Position numbers and translations under genes: made by a program
The notes under the pieces: generated by a model
What the model saw: only the letters and a program-made list of their open reading frames with translations
Told to the model about the DNA's origin: nothing
Database searches by the model: none
Part shown: positions 25,495-38,720 of the stretch, piece after piece
Numbering within the stretch: position 1 is the first letter of the stretch
How the letters are laid out: each line of letters begins with the position of its first letter
DNA from: a bacterium
GTDB taxonomy: Bacteria > Myxococcota_A > Bradymonadia > UBA7976 > UBA1532
Reading direction: 5' to 3'
Assembly (NCBI GenBank): GCA_030426085.1
Contig: JAUHYW010000038.1
Span: 24,655 to 88,654 of the forward strand
DNA length: 64,000 nucleotides

Positions 25495-25523
25495 TTGTCA
25501 TATGGGCGTCAGCCGCGCATTGT
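25495..25523 (+). promoter_or_regulatory. Candidate promoter of the MoxR/vWA operon
   Basis: TTGTCA (25495-25500), a 17-base spacer, then CATTGT (25518-25523), with the ATG at 25532 only eight bases further on. The -35 match is good and the -10 match weak. The stretch lies in an AT-richer gap between the divergent RRM gene and the operon. Confidence 0.3.
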
Positions 25524-25531
25524 GGGAGCCG

Positions 25532-26104
25532 ATGACTGATCGGCGAACACTCTGGCGTTTCCCCGGCCCGCTCGCGCTCGGTCGGGTGCTCGACGGGGCC
25601 CCGCCGACGCTGCACCACCCCGACGCCCAGACGGTCTATCTCGGTGATCGCGGCCTGTGGTCCTGGCCCGGGGTGACCGAGTTCGGGGCGCTGTCGATCT
25701 TCGATGCCGAGCGCCTCGACCCGCGACCGGGCCCGGTGAGCGGGTGGTTCGTCGTCGACCCGAGCCCGCTCGACGCCGCCCGGGTGCTCTACGTGCCCGA
25801 CCGCCGCTGCGCCGACGCGGTCGCCGGCTGCCCCGACGTCGCCACCGCCCGGGCCCGACTGCCGGACCACTACCCGGCGGCCGTCGGCGAGGCCCGACAG
25901 GCCATCGAGCGCTACGACGCGATCACCCGGCGCATGGTGGACGGCCTGCGGGCCCTGACCGGCGACGGCGTCGACCCGGTCGACCGCCTGCCCCGCCGCT
26001 GGCGCACGGCGGCCCGCACCCCGCTGCACATGCTGCCCCCCGCCCGGCGCCGGGCGCTGGTCGAGGCGGTGGGGCGGGCCGCGGCCGCCGCGGAGCCGGC
26101 ATGA
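25532..26104 (+). CDS. First gene of the MoxR/vWA operon, unknown
   Basis: 190 residues with no family I recognise. The N-terminal half is beta-rich with many aromatics (WRFPGPLALGRVLDG, QTVYLGDRGLWSWPGV, GPVSGWFVVDP), the C-terminal half helical (VGEARQAIERYDAITRRMVDGL) and ends in an Ala-rich helix. No signal peptide. I chose the ATG at 25532 because GGGAG lies just upstream. Its stop overlaps the MoxR start (ATGA), so it is a fixed member of the four-gene set. It could be an adaptor or the beta-propeller-related component of such systems, which I cannot decide from the sequence. Confidence 0.75.
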   Translation: MTDRRTLWRFPGPLALGRVLDGAPPTLHHPDAQTVYLGDRGLWSWPGVTEFGALSIFDAERLDPRPGPVSGWFVVDPSPLDAARVLYVPDRRCADAVAGCPDVATARARLPDHYPAAVGEARQAIERYDAITRRMVDGLRALTGDGVDPVDRLPRRWRTAARTPLHMLPPARRRALVEAVGRAAAAAEPA

Positions 26105-27642
26105 GCGACCGCCCGCTGTCCTTCGAAGATCTGATCACCGGCCGGGCCGAGGTCACCGACCACCTCGATCTGCACCTCTCGGCCCGCGACGGTCCGGGGC
26201 TGGCCGACAAGCTGCGCCAGGCCTACTACTGGATCGTCAACAACGCCGTCATCGTCCCGTACTACGACGTGGCCTTCGAGGCCGAGGCCGGGCGCCGCTT
26301 CGGCTTCCCCAACGGCGACGCGTTCGTGCTGCCCCGGGGCCCGGCGTGGTCGAGCTACGTGCTCTTCCCGCTGCTGACCTTCGCCACCGGCAGCCGGGCG
26401 CTGCTGGTCGGCGGGCCGGGCAAGGGCAAGACGGTCACCGCGGTGCTGATGGGCCTGCTCGCCGGCTACACCGAGGCCGAGGTGAAGCGGGCGGTGCAGC
26501 ACGGCCACCCCCAGCTCACCGTGGCCGATCTGCTCGGCAACCCGATGCCGTCCGATCTGATGGCGGCCCGCACGATGGACGAGATCCGCATCGCCTGGCG
26601 CGACTGGATCTCGATGCGGGTCAAGATCATCGACGAGTACAACCGCATCCCGACCCGGACCCAGTCGGCGCTGCTCTCGCTGCTCGCCGAGGGCTACGCC
26701 GAGATGCTGGGGCAGACGGTCGAGGCGGGCCACGGGGCGTGGTTCCTGACGGCCAACGACGACGCCGGCGGGGGCACCTTCCAGGTCATCGAGGCGCTCA
26801 AGGATCGCATCGACGTGACCATCCGGGCGATGACCTTCAACAGCCGCTTCCTGCCCCGGCTGCTCGACCGGCTGGAGTCCGGCCAGTCGCCGACCGACCT
26901 GCTGCCCCGGGACATCGTCTTCACCCCCGACGAGATGGATCGCATGCGGGCCGCGATCCGGGCGGTGCCGTTCGAGACGCCCGCCCTGCGCCGGCTGGAG
27001 TTCTTCGTGGGCAGCCTCGACTTCTGCCAGCGGGCGTCGGTCGACTTCGAGGCCAAGAGCAAGGACACCCTCAAGCTGGCCGGCATCCCGCTGCACAGCG
27101 TGTGCAACGAAGACTGCCCGCTCGACAAGCACCGCCACATCTGCGCCCAGACCGGCGAGGGGCTGTCGGTGCGCAGCTACCTGACGGTGATGACCTTCGC
27201 CAAGGCGCTGGCGTTCTTCCGGGGCGCCGAGGCGGTCACCCCGGCCGACATCCGCCAGGTGCTGCCCTACGTGCTGCACGAGAAGCTGACCGCCAACCGC
27301 CGGGGCGACTTCTTCACCGATGACCGCCACCGGGCCTACCTGCACGACAAGGTCGCCTGGATCCGCCAGATGTGGGACCGGGCGATGGACGCCTACGACC
27401 GGGCCGACCGCGATCGGGTCGACCCCGGGCGGGCGCTGCTCGCCGAGCTCGAGGCGGGGCTGGAGGGCGTCGGCCGGGCCGAGGTCGAGCGGCGCATGGG
27501 CGCGGTGGAGCGGGCCATCGCCGATCTGTGCGCCGGAGGCGAGCTGTCGGCGCCGGTCTTCGAGGATCTGGTGCGGCTGAAGTATGTCTACCTGCGCTAC
27601 CAGAACTACCTGCGGTGGCTGGTGCAAGGCGCCGACACCTGA
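26101..27642 (+). CDS. MoxR-type AAA+ ATPase of a vWA ternary system
   Basis: 513 residues, longer than stand-alone MoxR proteins. Walker A is GGPGKGKT (104-111), Walker B KIIDEYNRI with Asp178-Glu179, sensor FLTANDD, then the MoxR-like arrangement VIEALKDRIDVTIRAM. After the AAA+ core comes a Cys/His cluster, SVCNEDCPLDKHRHIC, that may bind zinc, and a C-terminal helical domain of about 120 residues. It should drive ATP-dependent remodelling of partner proteins, with the vWA protein two genes downstream as the likely partner. Coupled by ATGA to the gene before and TGATG to the gene after. A paralog of, but clearly different from, the MoxR at 8394. Confidence 0.88.
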   Translation: MSDRPLSFEDLITGRAEVTDHLDLHLSARDGPGLADKLRQAYYWIVNNAVIVPYYDVAFEAEAGRRFGFPNGDAFVLPRGPAWSSYVLFPLLTFATGSRALLVGGPGKGKTVTAVLMGLLAGYTEAEVKRAVQHGHPQLTVADLLGNPMPSDLMAARTMDEIRIAWRDWISMRVKIIDEYNRIPTRTQSALLSLLAEGYAEMLGQTVEAGHGAWFLTANDDAGGGTFQVIEALKDRIDVTIRAMTFNSRFLPRLLDRLESGQSPTDLLPRDIVFTPDEMDRMRAAIRAVPFETPALRRLEFFVGSLDFCQRASVDFEAKSKDTLKLAGIPLHSVCNEDCPLDKHRHICAQTGEGLSVRSYLTVMTFAKALAFFRGAEAVTPADIRQVLPYVLHEKLTANRRGDFFTDDRHRAYLHDKVAWIRQMWDRAMDAYDRADRDRVDPGRALLAELEAGLEGVGRAEVERRMGAVERAIADLCAGGELSAPVFEDLVRLKYVYLRYQNYLRWLVQGADT

Positions 27643-28553
27643 TGGGTGAGGCGCCCCCCGACCGCGACGAGGCGCTGCACGGCGCGCTGCGGGCGGCCGT
27701 CGAGGCGACCCGGGCGGCGAGCAGCGCGTGGCGGCCGGCGGTGGCCGAGTATCTGTTCCGCCACGGGCTGGCCCCGCTGCACGCCGCGCTGGCCGGCCGG
27801 GGGCCGGTCCCCCACCCGCTCGTCGAGGGCGTCTGGCGGCTGATGCTCGAGACGGTCGCCACCCGCCGCTTCGGGGTGTCGACCGACGCCTGGCGCGCCG
27901 GCGACTACCCCGACCGCTACTTCCCGCTCGTGTGGCTCGATCTGCTGCCCGCCCGGCTGCCGGCCGTGGCCCCCGAGCAGCGTATGGCGGCGGTCGCGGC
28001 CCTGTTCAACCTCGGCGAGCGGCTACCCCGCAGCGTGGCCACGCCGGTGGCCCGGCGGCTGGTGGCCGAGGGGCACACCTTCGCCGCCGATCCGCTGGGC
28101 GCGCTGCGCCGGGTGAGCCGGGAGGCGGGCCTGATCGGCGACGGCCGGGCTCCGACCGGCTGGCACCGGCTGATCGAGCAGGGGGTCTTCGACTGCGCGC
28201 AGGTCGACCCCCGGTTCCTGCCCGGCGCGATCGCCGCCGGCCCCGAGCGGCGCTTCGTGGTGGTCGACGCGCTGCGGCCGGTGGCGCTGCACCTCGACAT
28301 CGGCCCCGGGGGCCCCGTCTGCCGGGCGACGGGCGCCGCGCCGCCGGCGGTCACCCCCGAGCGGGCGGTCGAGCTGGAGGGCGTGCGGCTGGCCTTCGAT
28401 CGCCGGGCGCTGCGGTGGCAGGGCGCGCTCGGCGCCGGCCACCACCCGCTGGACGGCGTGGCCCCGGTGGCGCTGGCGGCCAACCCGGCCGGTGACGTGC
28501 TGTGGGTCGACGCCGCCTCCACCCGGGTGCGCTGGCTGCGGGCGGGCGGATGA
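27642..28553 (+). CDS. Third gene of the MoxR/vWA operon, unknown
   Basis: 303 residues. The first 190 or so look helical, with WHRLIEQGVFDCAQVDPRFLPG towards the end; the remainder is beta-rich with repeated strand-turn elements (RFVVVDALRPVALHL, VELEGVRLAFDRRALRWQG, PAGDVLWVDAASTRVRWLR). That C-terminal part might be one or two propeller blades or a related beta domain. No catalytic motif, signal peptide or membrane helix is seen. It starts on a TGATG overlap with the MoxR gene and ends in an ATGA overlap with the vWA gene, so the three products are likely made in fixed ratio and act as a complex. Confidence 0.75.
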   Translation: MGEAPPDRDEALHGALRAAVEATRAASSAWRPAVAEYLFRHGLAPLHAALAGRGPVPHPLVEGVWRLMLETVATRRFGVSTDAWRAGDYPDRYFPLVWLDLLPARLPAVAPEQRMAAVAALFNLGERLPRSVATPVARRLVAEGHTFAADPLGALRRVSREAGLIGDGRAPTGWHRLIEQGVFDCAQVDPRFLPGAIAAGPERRFVVVDALRPVALHLDIGPGGPVCRATGAAPPAVTPERAVELEGVRLAFDRRALRWQGALGAGHHPLDGVAPVALAANPAGDVLWVDAASTRVRWLRAGG

Positions 28554-30307
28554 GCCGCCCCGCGCCGGGGGACGCCGGGCGGGCCCGACGGTGGCAGGCG
28601 GCCCTCGACCGGTGGAGCAGCGCGATCGAGCTGCGCCCGCCCCGCCCGGCCCCGAGCGGGGGCCCCATCGCCTTCATCGACCTCGTCGACCGCCAGACCC
28701 GGGTGGACTTCGACCGCCTCGCGGCGCTGGATCTGGCCCACTGCGAAGAGGCCCTCTTCGCCCACGAGATCGGGCACCACATCCGCCACCCGCACACGCT
28801 GGTCCGGGCCCGCCAGCATCAGCGGTTCCTGCGCAGCGAGCTGAGCGCGCTGGCCCACGCCTGGGCGCTGCCCCGCCTCGCCGCCGAGGCGTCCCGCGGG
28901 CAGCACGACGGGCTGCTCAACCTGCTCTATGATCTGCTGATCAACACCGCCCTGCGCCGGTGGTACGAGGCCGAGTTCATCGACCTGTACCGGGCGCTGT
29001 CGGGCGACGGGGTCGAGCCCATCTTCGGCTTCTACCTCGCCCTGTACGAGTCGCTGTGGTACCTGCCCGAAGGGGCCCTGATCGGCCCGGCCACCGCCGA
29101 CGCGCTGAGCGCGATCGATCCCGCATGGCGCACCGCGGCCGACGCCTGCGCCCAGTTCATCGCCAACCGCCCCGACAACCGCTGCCTCCAGCTCGTGCGG
29201 CTGCTCGTCGCCCTGCGCCCGTTCTTCGCCGCCGGGGCCCGCATGGCCGAGGACGCCTCGCCCGAGGGGCACGACAGCTTCGGGGGCGATCTGCCGACAG
29301 AGGACGTCGCCCGGGTGATGCGCCCCGCGCCGGGGGAGGCCGAGGCCCGCCGCTGGCGGCGGTCGAGCGGGCCGGCGCCCGACGTGGATCGGGGCGAGCC
29401 GGACACCGACGCAGCGGCGGGCGCCGGGATCGGGGCAGCGGGGGTGCCCGGCGTCGGCGAGGGCGACCCGGTGCGCGACGCCCAGGCGGTGATGCGCGGG
29501 CTGTGCGACGAGACCGCCGTCGCGCTGGCCACCTACCGCCGGCTGGCGGCCCGCAGCCCGATCGAGGCCCCGCCGTCGCTCGAGCCGGGCGAGCCCGAGG
29601 TGCCCGGCCCCACCGCGGAGTGGCACGTCGGCGATCGCCTGGAGAGCATCGACTGGTTCGCCAGCCTCACCCGCGGCGGCCCGCCCATCCCGGGCTACAC
29701 CCTGCACAAGCGGACCTGGCTGCCGGCCGACCCCCGGGCGGGTGATCGGGCGGTGCCGTGGATCGAGATCTACGTCGACATGTCGGGCTCGATGCCCGAT
29801 CCGGTGCAGTCGCTCAACCACTCGATCGTGGCCGGGTTCATCCTGGTCGACGCCGCGACCGACGCCGGCGGCCGGGTGCGGGTGGTGCAGTACAGCCACC
29901 GCTTCGAGGCGATGCCCGACTTCGTGCAGAGCCCCCGCCCGGCGCGGGCGGCGCTGCTGGCCTATGTCGGCGGCGGCACGACCTTTCCCTGGGCCGAGCT
30001 GCTGCGCAGCGCGCGCCGCTGGCGGCGGGCGGCCCGGGTCGTGCGGGTGGTGATCACCGACCGCGACTTCTGCCACAACTGGCGTCGCCCGGGGGACGTC
30101 GCCACCCGGGACGCCGCGGTCGAGCAGGCGACGGCCCACGGGCAGCTCGTCGCGCTCATCGACCACGGCGAGGCGGCCGCGCACCGCCAGATGCGGCGGG
30201 CCGGCGTGCAGGTGGTCGAGGTGGAGGGCTGGCAGACGCTGCCCGCCATCGCCCGGGCGCTGGCCCGGTCGCTCTTCCCGACGGAGGGCGGCGACGGCAG
30301 GGGGTGA
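28550..30307 (+). CDS. HEXXH plus vWA-domain protein of the MoxR system
   Basis: 585 residues. The N-terminal domain holds FAHEIGHHIRHPH with the zinc-protease signature H72-E73-x-x-H76 and an extra His77. A low-complexity Gly/Ala/Pro linker (around 255-310) separates it from a C-terminal vWA domain with the metal-binding MIDAS motif IYVDMSGSM (Asp410) and, later, GGGTTFPWAELL and VVITDRDF. vWA domains paired with MoxR ATPases form ion-dependent assembly switches; the HEXXH domain resembles the metallopeptidase-like part of DUF2201/vWA proteins. Whether it cleaves proteins is unknown. It ends the four-gene operon and faces a hairpin and the convergent OmpA gene. Confidence 0.85.
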   Translation: MSRPAPGDAGRARRWQAALDRWSSAIELRPPRPAPSGGPIAFIDLVDRQTRVDFDRLAALDLAHCEEALFAHEIGHHIRHPHTLVRARQHQRFLRSELSALAHAWALPRLAAEASRGQHDGLLNLLYDLLINTALRRWYEAEFIDLYRALSGDGVEPIFGFYLALYESLWYLPEGALIGPATADALSAIDPAWRTAADACAQFIANRPDNRCLQLVRLLVALRPFFAAGARMAEDASPEGHDSFGGDLPTEDVARVMRPAPGEAEARRWRRSSGPAPDVDRGEPDTDAAAGAGIGAAGVPGVGEGDPVRDAQAVMRGLCDETAVALATYRRLAARSPIEAPPSLEPGEPEVPGPTAEWHVGDRLESIDWFASLTRGGPPIPGYTLHKRTWLPADPRAGDRAVPWIEIYVDMSGSMPDPVQSLNHSIVAGFILVDAATDAGGRVRVVQYSHRFEAMPDFVQSPRPARAALLAYVGGGTTFPWAELLRSARRWRRAARVVRVVITDRDFCHNWRRPGDVATRDAAVEQATAHGQLVALIDHGEAAAHRQMRRAGVQVVEVEGWQTLPAIARALARSLFPTEGGDGRG

Positions 30308-30344
30308 GGCGTCGGGCGGCGCAGCGCGGCCCGATGGGTGGGGC

Positions 30345-30370
30345 GCCGGGCCGACGGCGCGCGGCCCGGC
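30345..30370. terminator. GC-rich stem-loop between convergent genes
   Basis: GCCGGGCC, a 10-base loop, GGCCCGGC: a perfect 8-bp stem between the ends of the vWA gene and the OmpA-type gene. There is no T tract on either side, so it would need to work as a hairpin-only, bidirectional terminator. Confidence 0.4.
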
Positions 30371-30407
30371 AGGGGGGCAGAAGCGGGGCGGCGGCGCCCG
30401 GCCGGGC

Positions 30408-32201
<1,794 letters not shown>

Positions 32202-32531
32202 CTTCGCACCCCTCTGCATGTTTTTGCCTCGGTCTCGCATATCGAGCGATACGTCAGAGCCGTGCCGGGTGAACCGCGTCACGACATTTTCCGGAACATG
32301 TCAGCGGATGCGCGATTTGTCCAGCATCTTGGGCCATCTTCGGTCGAAGACGGCGCGGTGACGTGACCCCATGTCCACTTCCTTCCTCCATATCTTCCAG
32401 TGGCCCGGCGGCGGCGTTCGTCCTGGCGGGCATCGCGACATGTGCGATATACGAGGGTCAGCCAACTGGTCGGGGAGAGGGCCTTGGATTCCGAGTGCAA
32501 AAGAACCTTGCAATCAGACAGGAGAATTGCG
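32202..32531. promoter_or_regulatory. Divergent promoter region with operator-like palindrome
   Basis: This 330-bp gap separates the starts of the OmpA gene (minus) and the NIDO/TSP3 gene (plus), both Asp-rich Ca2+-binding-type surface proteins. At 32283-32302 it holds GACATTTTCCGGAACATGTC, a 20-bp palindrome with nine of ten base pairs matching, which looks like a repressor or activator site able to act on both genes. The rest is moderately AT-rich; I could not assign -35/-10 elements with confidence and saw no further gene. Confidence 0.45.
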
Positions 32532-36818
<4,287 letters not shown>

Positions 36819-36829
36819 TCGGCCAACAT

Positions 36830-36859
36830 CGCGAGTCGATCCGGCCGGATCGGCTCGCG
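36830..36859 (+). terminator. Long near-perfect inverted repeat after the NIDO/TSP3 gene
   Basis: Thirty bases with 15-base arms that are complementary at 14 positions, the exception being a G-T wobble in RNA (CGCGAGTCGATC ... GATCGGCTCGCG around CCGGCCGG). It starts 12 bases after the stop codon. There is no T tract, but stem stability should be very high. The best terminator candidate in the window. Confidence 0.55.
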
Positions 36860-36921
36860 GTGTGCCCCACCCCGCCTCCCTCCGGCCCCTCGCGTCGCGC
36901 ACGCACCCGGAGGCCCGCCCG

Positions 36922-37260
36922 ATGAAGATCCCCCGCAACGAACCGTGCCCCTGCGGCAGCGGCGTCAAGTACAAGAAGTGCCACCTCGGCAAGCCTCTGC
37001 CCGGCGAGGAGACCGACGGCGACGCCACGATGGGCCAGGACGTGCAAAGCGCGCTGGCCGATCGCCGGGTGCAGGGGGCGATCGTGGTGGGCATCCTGGT
37101 CTCGGTCGGCGCGGGCATCTGGCAGGGGGCCTACACCGGCATCGTGGTGGGCGCCGCCTGCCTGCTGGGCATCATCGCCTGGGCCAGCTTCCGCAACCCG
37201 CCGCCGCCCAACCCCGACGCCGGGGACCCCGCCGCGCTCAACTTCGGCCGCCAGGACTGA
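36922..37260 (+). CDS. SEC-C motif membrane protein
   Basis: 112 residues. It opens with MKIPRNEPCPCGSGVKYKKC, a classic SEC-C zinc-binding motif as on the C-terminus of SecA, here at the N-terminus. Two membrane helices follow (AIVVGILVSVGAGIW, GIVVGAACLLGIIAW) and a Pro-rich tail. GGAGG eight bases before the ATG at 36922 supports this start. SEC-C motifs mediate contacts with ribosomes or SecB-like partners, so a membrane-tethered adaptor is possible (inference). The next gene starts one base after the stop. Confidence 0.85.
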   Translation: MKIPRNEPCPCGSGVKYKKCHLGKPLPGEETDGDATMGQDVQSALADRRVQGAIVVGILVSVGAGIWQGAYTGIVVGAACLLGIIAWASFRNPPPPNPDAGDPAALNFGRQD

Positions 37261-37261
37261 C

Positions 37262-38560
37262 GTGTACGCCTTCGTGGCGCGGGTGTTCGGCCAGGCGGCC
37301 GACATCTTCTACCGCCGACGCATGCTCGGCGGCGCCGTGCCGCGCCAGGGGCCGACGGTCATCGTCTCCAACCACCCAAACGGGCTGATCGACCCGGTCC
37401 TGATCATGCGCATCGCCCGGCGGACGGTGCGCTTCCTGGCCAAGGCCCCGATGTTCGGCATGCCGGTCATCGGCCGGCTGACGAAGTGGGTCCGGGCGCT
37501 GCCGGTCTACCGGGCGCAGGACGGGCACGACACATCGGCCAACGCCGACATGTTCCGGGCGGTGTACGCGGCGCTGGCCGACGGCGACTGCATCTGCCTC
37601 TTCCCCGAGGGCGTCAGCCACAACGAGCCGGCCCTGCAACCGCTCAAGACCGGCGCCGCCCGCATGGCGCTGGGGGCCGAGGCCGCCGCCGATCGACCCC
37701 TGGGGGTCCAGATCGTGCCGGTGGGGCTCTACTACCGCGACAAGTCGGCGTTCCACAGCGAGGTCGCCATCCGCATCGGCGAGCCCATCGTGCTCGACGA
37801 CGGCTGGCGGGCGCGCCACGCCGAAGACCCGCGGGCCGCAGCCCGGTCGCTGACCGAGGCCATCGACGAGGCCATCCGCCGGATCACCGTCAACCTCGAC
37901 GCGTGGGACGACCTGCCGGTGCTCGAGCTGGCCGCCCGCATCTGGCACGACGAGCGGGATCCGGTCGAGCGGCTGCGGGCGATGGCCGACGCCCAGCGCA
38001 CCTTCCTGACGACCCGGCCTCGCCGCATCGAGGCCCTGCGCAACCGGCTGCTGGCGTTCGGCGACGACCTCGAAGCCCTGGGGCTGACCCCCGAAGCCCT
38101 CGACCGCCCGGTGGGCGACGGCCGCCGGGCGCGCTACGTGCTGCGCAACCTGGTGGCGGCGGTGCTCGGGCTGCCGGTGGCCCTGATCGGCGCGGTGGCC
38201 TACTTCGCGCCGTATCAGCTCATCCGGCTGCTGGTGCGGCTCATCGACCCCGAGGAGGACATCATCGCCACCGCCAAGGTGCTGGCGGCGGTGCTGTTCT
38301 TCGTGCCGTGGCACATCGCGCTGGTGACCGCCACCGCGCTGTGCATCGGGCCGGGGACCGCCTTCGTCGCCAGCGTCGGCCTGCCGCTGTGCGCGCTCTA
38401 CACCCACCACTTCATCGAGGGCCGCATCGCCGCCCTGCGTCGGGCCCGCATGGCGTGGACCCTGCTGCGGGGGCAGGGGCGCGAGGCGAGCGCCGCGCTG
38501 CGGGCCGAGCGGGAGGCGCTGCGGGTCGAGCTCGACGCCCTGGCGGCCGAGTACGGCTGA
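37262..38560 (+). CDS. Glycerolipid acyltransferase of the NHPNGLxDP type
   Basis: 432 residues. NHPNGLIDPVL carries the acyltransferase His and Asp; VRALPVYRAQD and LFPEGVSHNEP follow as motifs II and III, with IVPVGLYYRD as motif IV. This belongs to the PlsC-related subgroup seen next to sugar- or glycerol-phosphate metabolism genes. The C-terminal half holds a helical region and two membrane spans (VLGLPVALIGAVAYFAPYQL, VLAAVLFFVPWHIALVTATA), unlike the shorter enzyme at 5878. GTG at 37262 is one base after the SEC-C stop, so the two genes form an operon. Confidence 0.87.
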   Translation: MYAFVARVFGQAADIFYRRRMLGGAVPRQGPTVIVSNHPNGLIDPVLIMRIARRTVRFLAKAPMFGMPVIGRLTKWVRALPVYRAQDGHDTSANADMFRAVYAALADGDCICLFPEGVSHNEPALQPLKTGAARMALGAEAAADRPLGVQIVPVGLYYRDKSAFHSEVAIRIGEPIVLDDGWRARHAEDPRAAARSLTEAIDEAIRRITVNLDAWDDLPVLELAARIWHDERDPVERLRAMADAQRTFLTTRPRRIEALRNRLLAFGDDLEALGLTPEALDRPVGDGRRARYVLRNLVAAVLGLPVALIGAVAYFAPYQLIRLLVRLIDPEEDIIATAKVLAAVLFFVPWHIALVTATALCIGPGTAFVASVGLPLCALYTHHFIEGRIAALRRARMAWTLLRGQGREASAALRAEREALRVELDALAAEYG

Positions 38561-38587
38561 GGTCCCCCGCTGCCGATTGCCGTTCAT

Positions 38588-38692
38588 GGTGCACGGCACC
38601 CGGCCCCACCGGGGCGGTGGGAGGCGGTTTCGTGCCTCGATTTGTGCACCGCACCAAAATGCTTGACGGGTCGAGAACCCGCTGACTACGGT
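38588..38692 (+). promoter_or_regulatory. Promoter region of the symporter gene with paired palindromes
   Basis: Two related inverted repeats lie here: GGTGCACGGCACC (38588-38600) and GTGCACCGCAC (38644-38654), with centres 55 bp apart. Just after the second are TTGACG (38663-38668), a good -35, and TACGGT (38687-38692) as a weak -10 after an 18-base spacer. The start codon is at 38721. The arrangement suggests a regulator binding at two sites to control the symporter. Confidence 0.4.
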
Positions 38693-38720
38693 CCGAGCGC
38701 ACGCGCACGGAGGTCAACAC

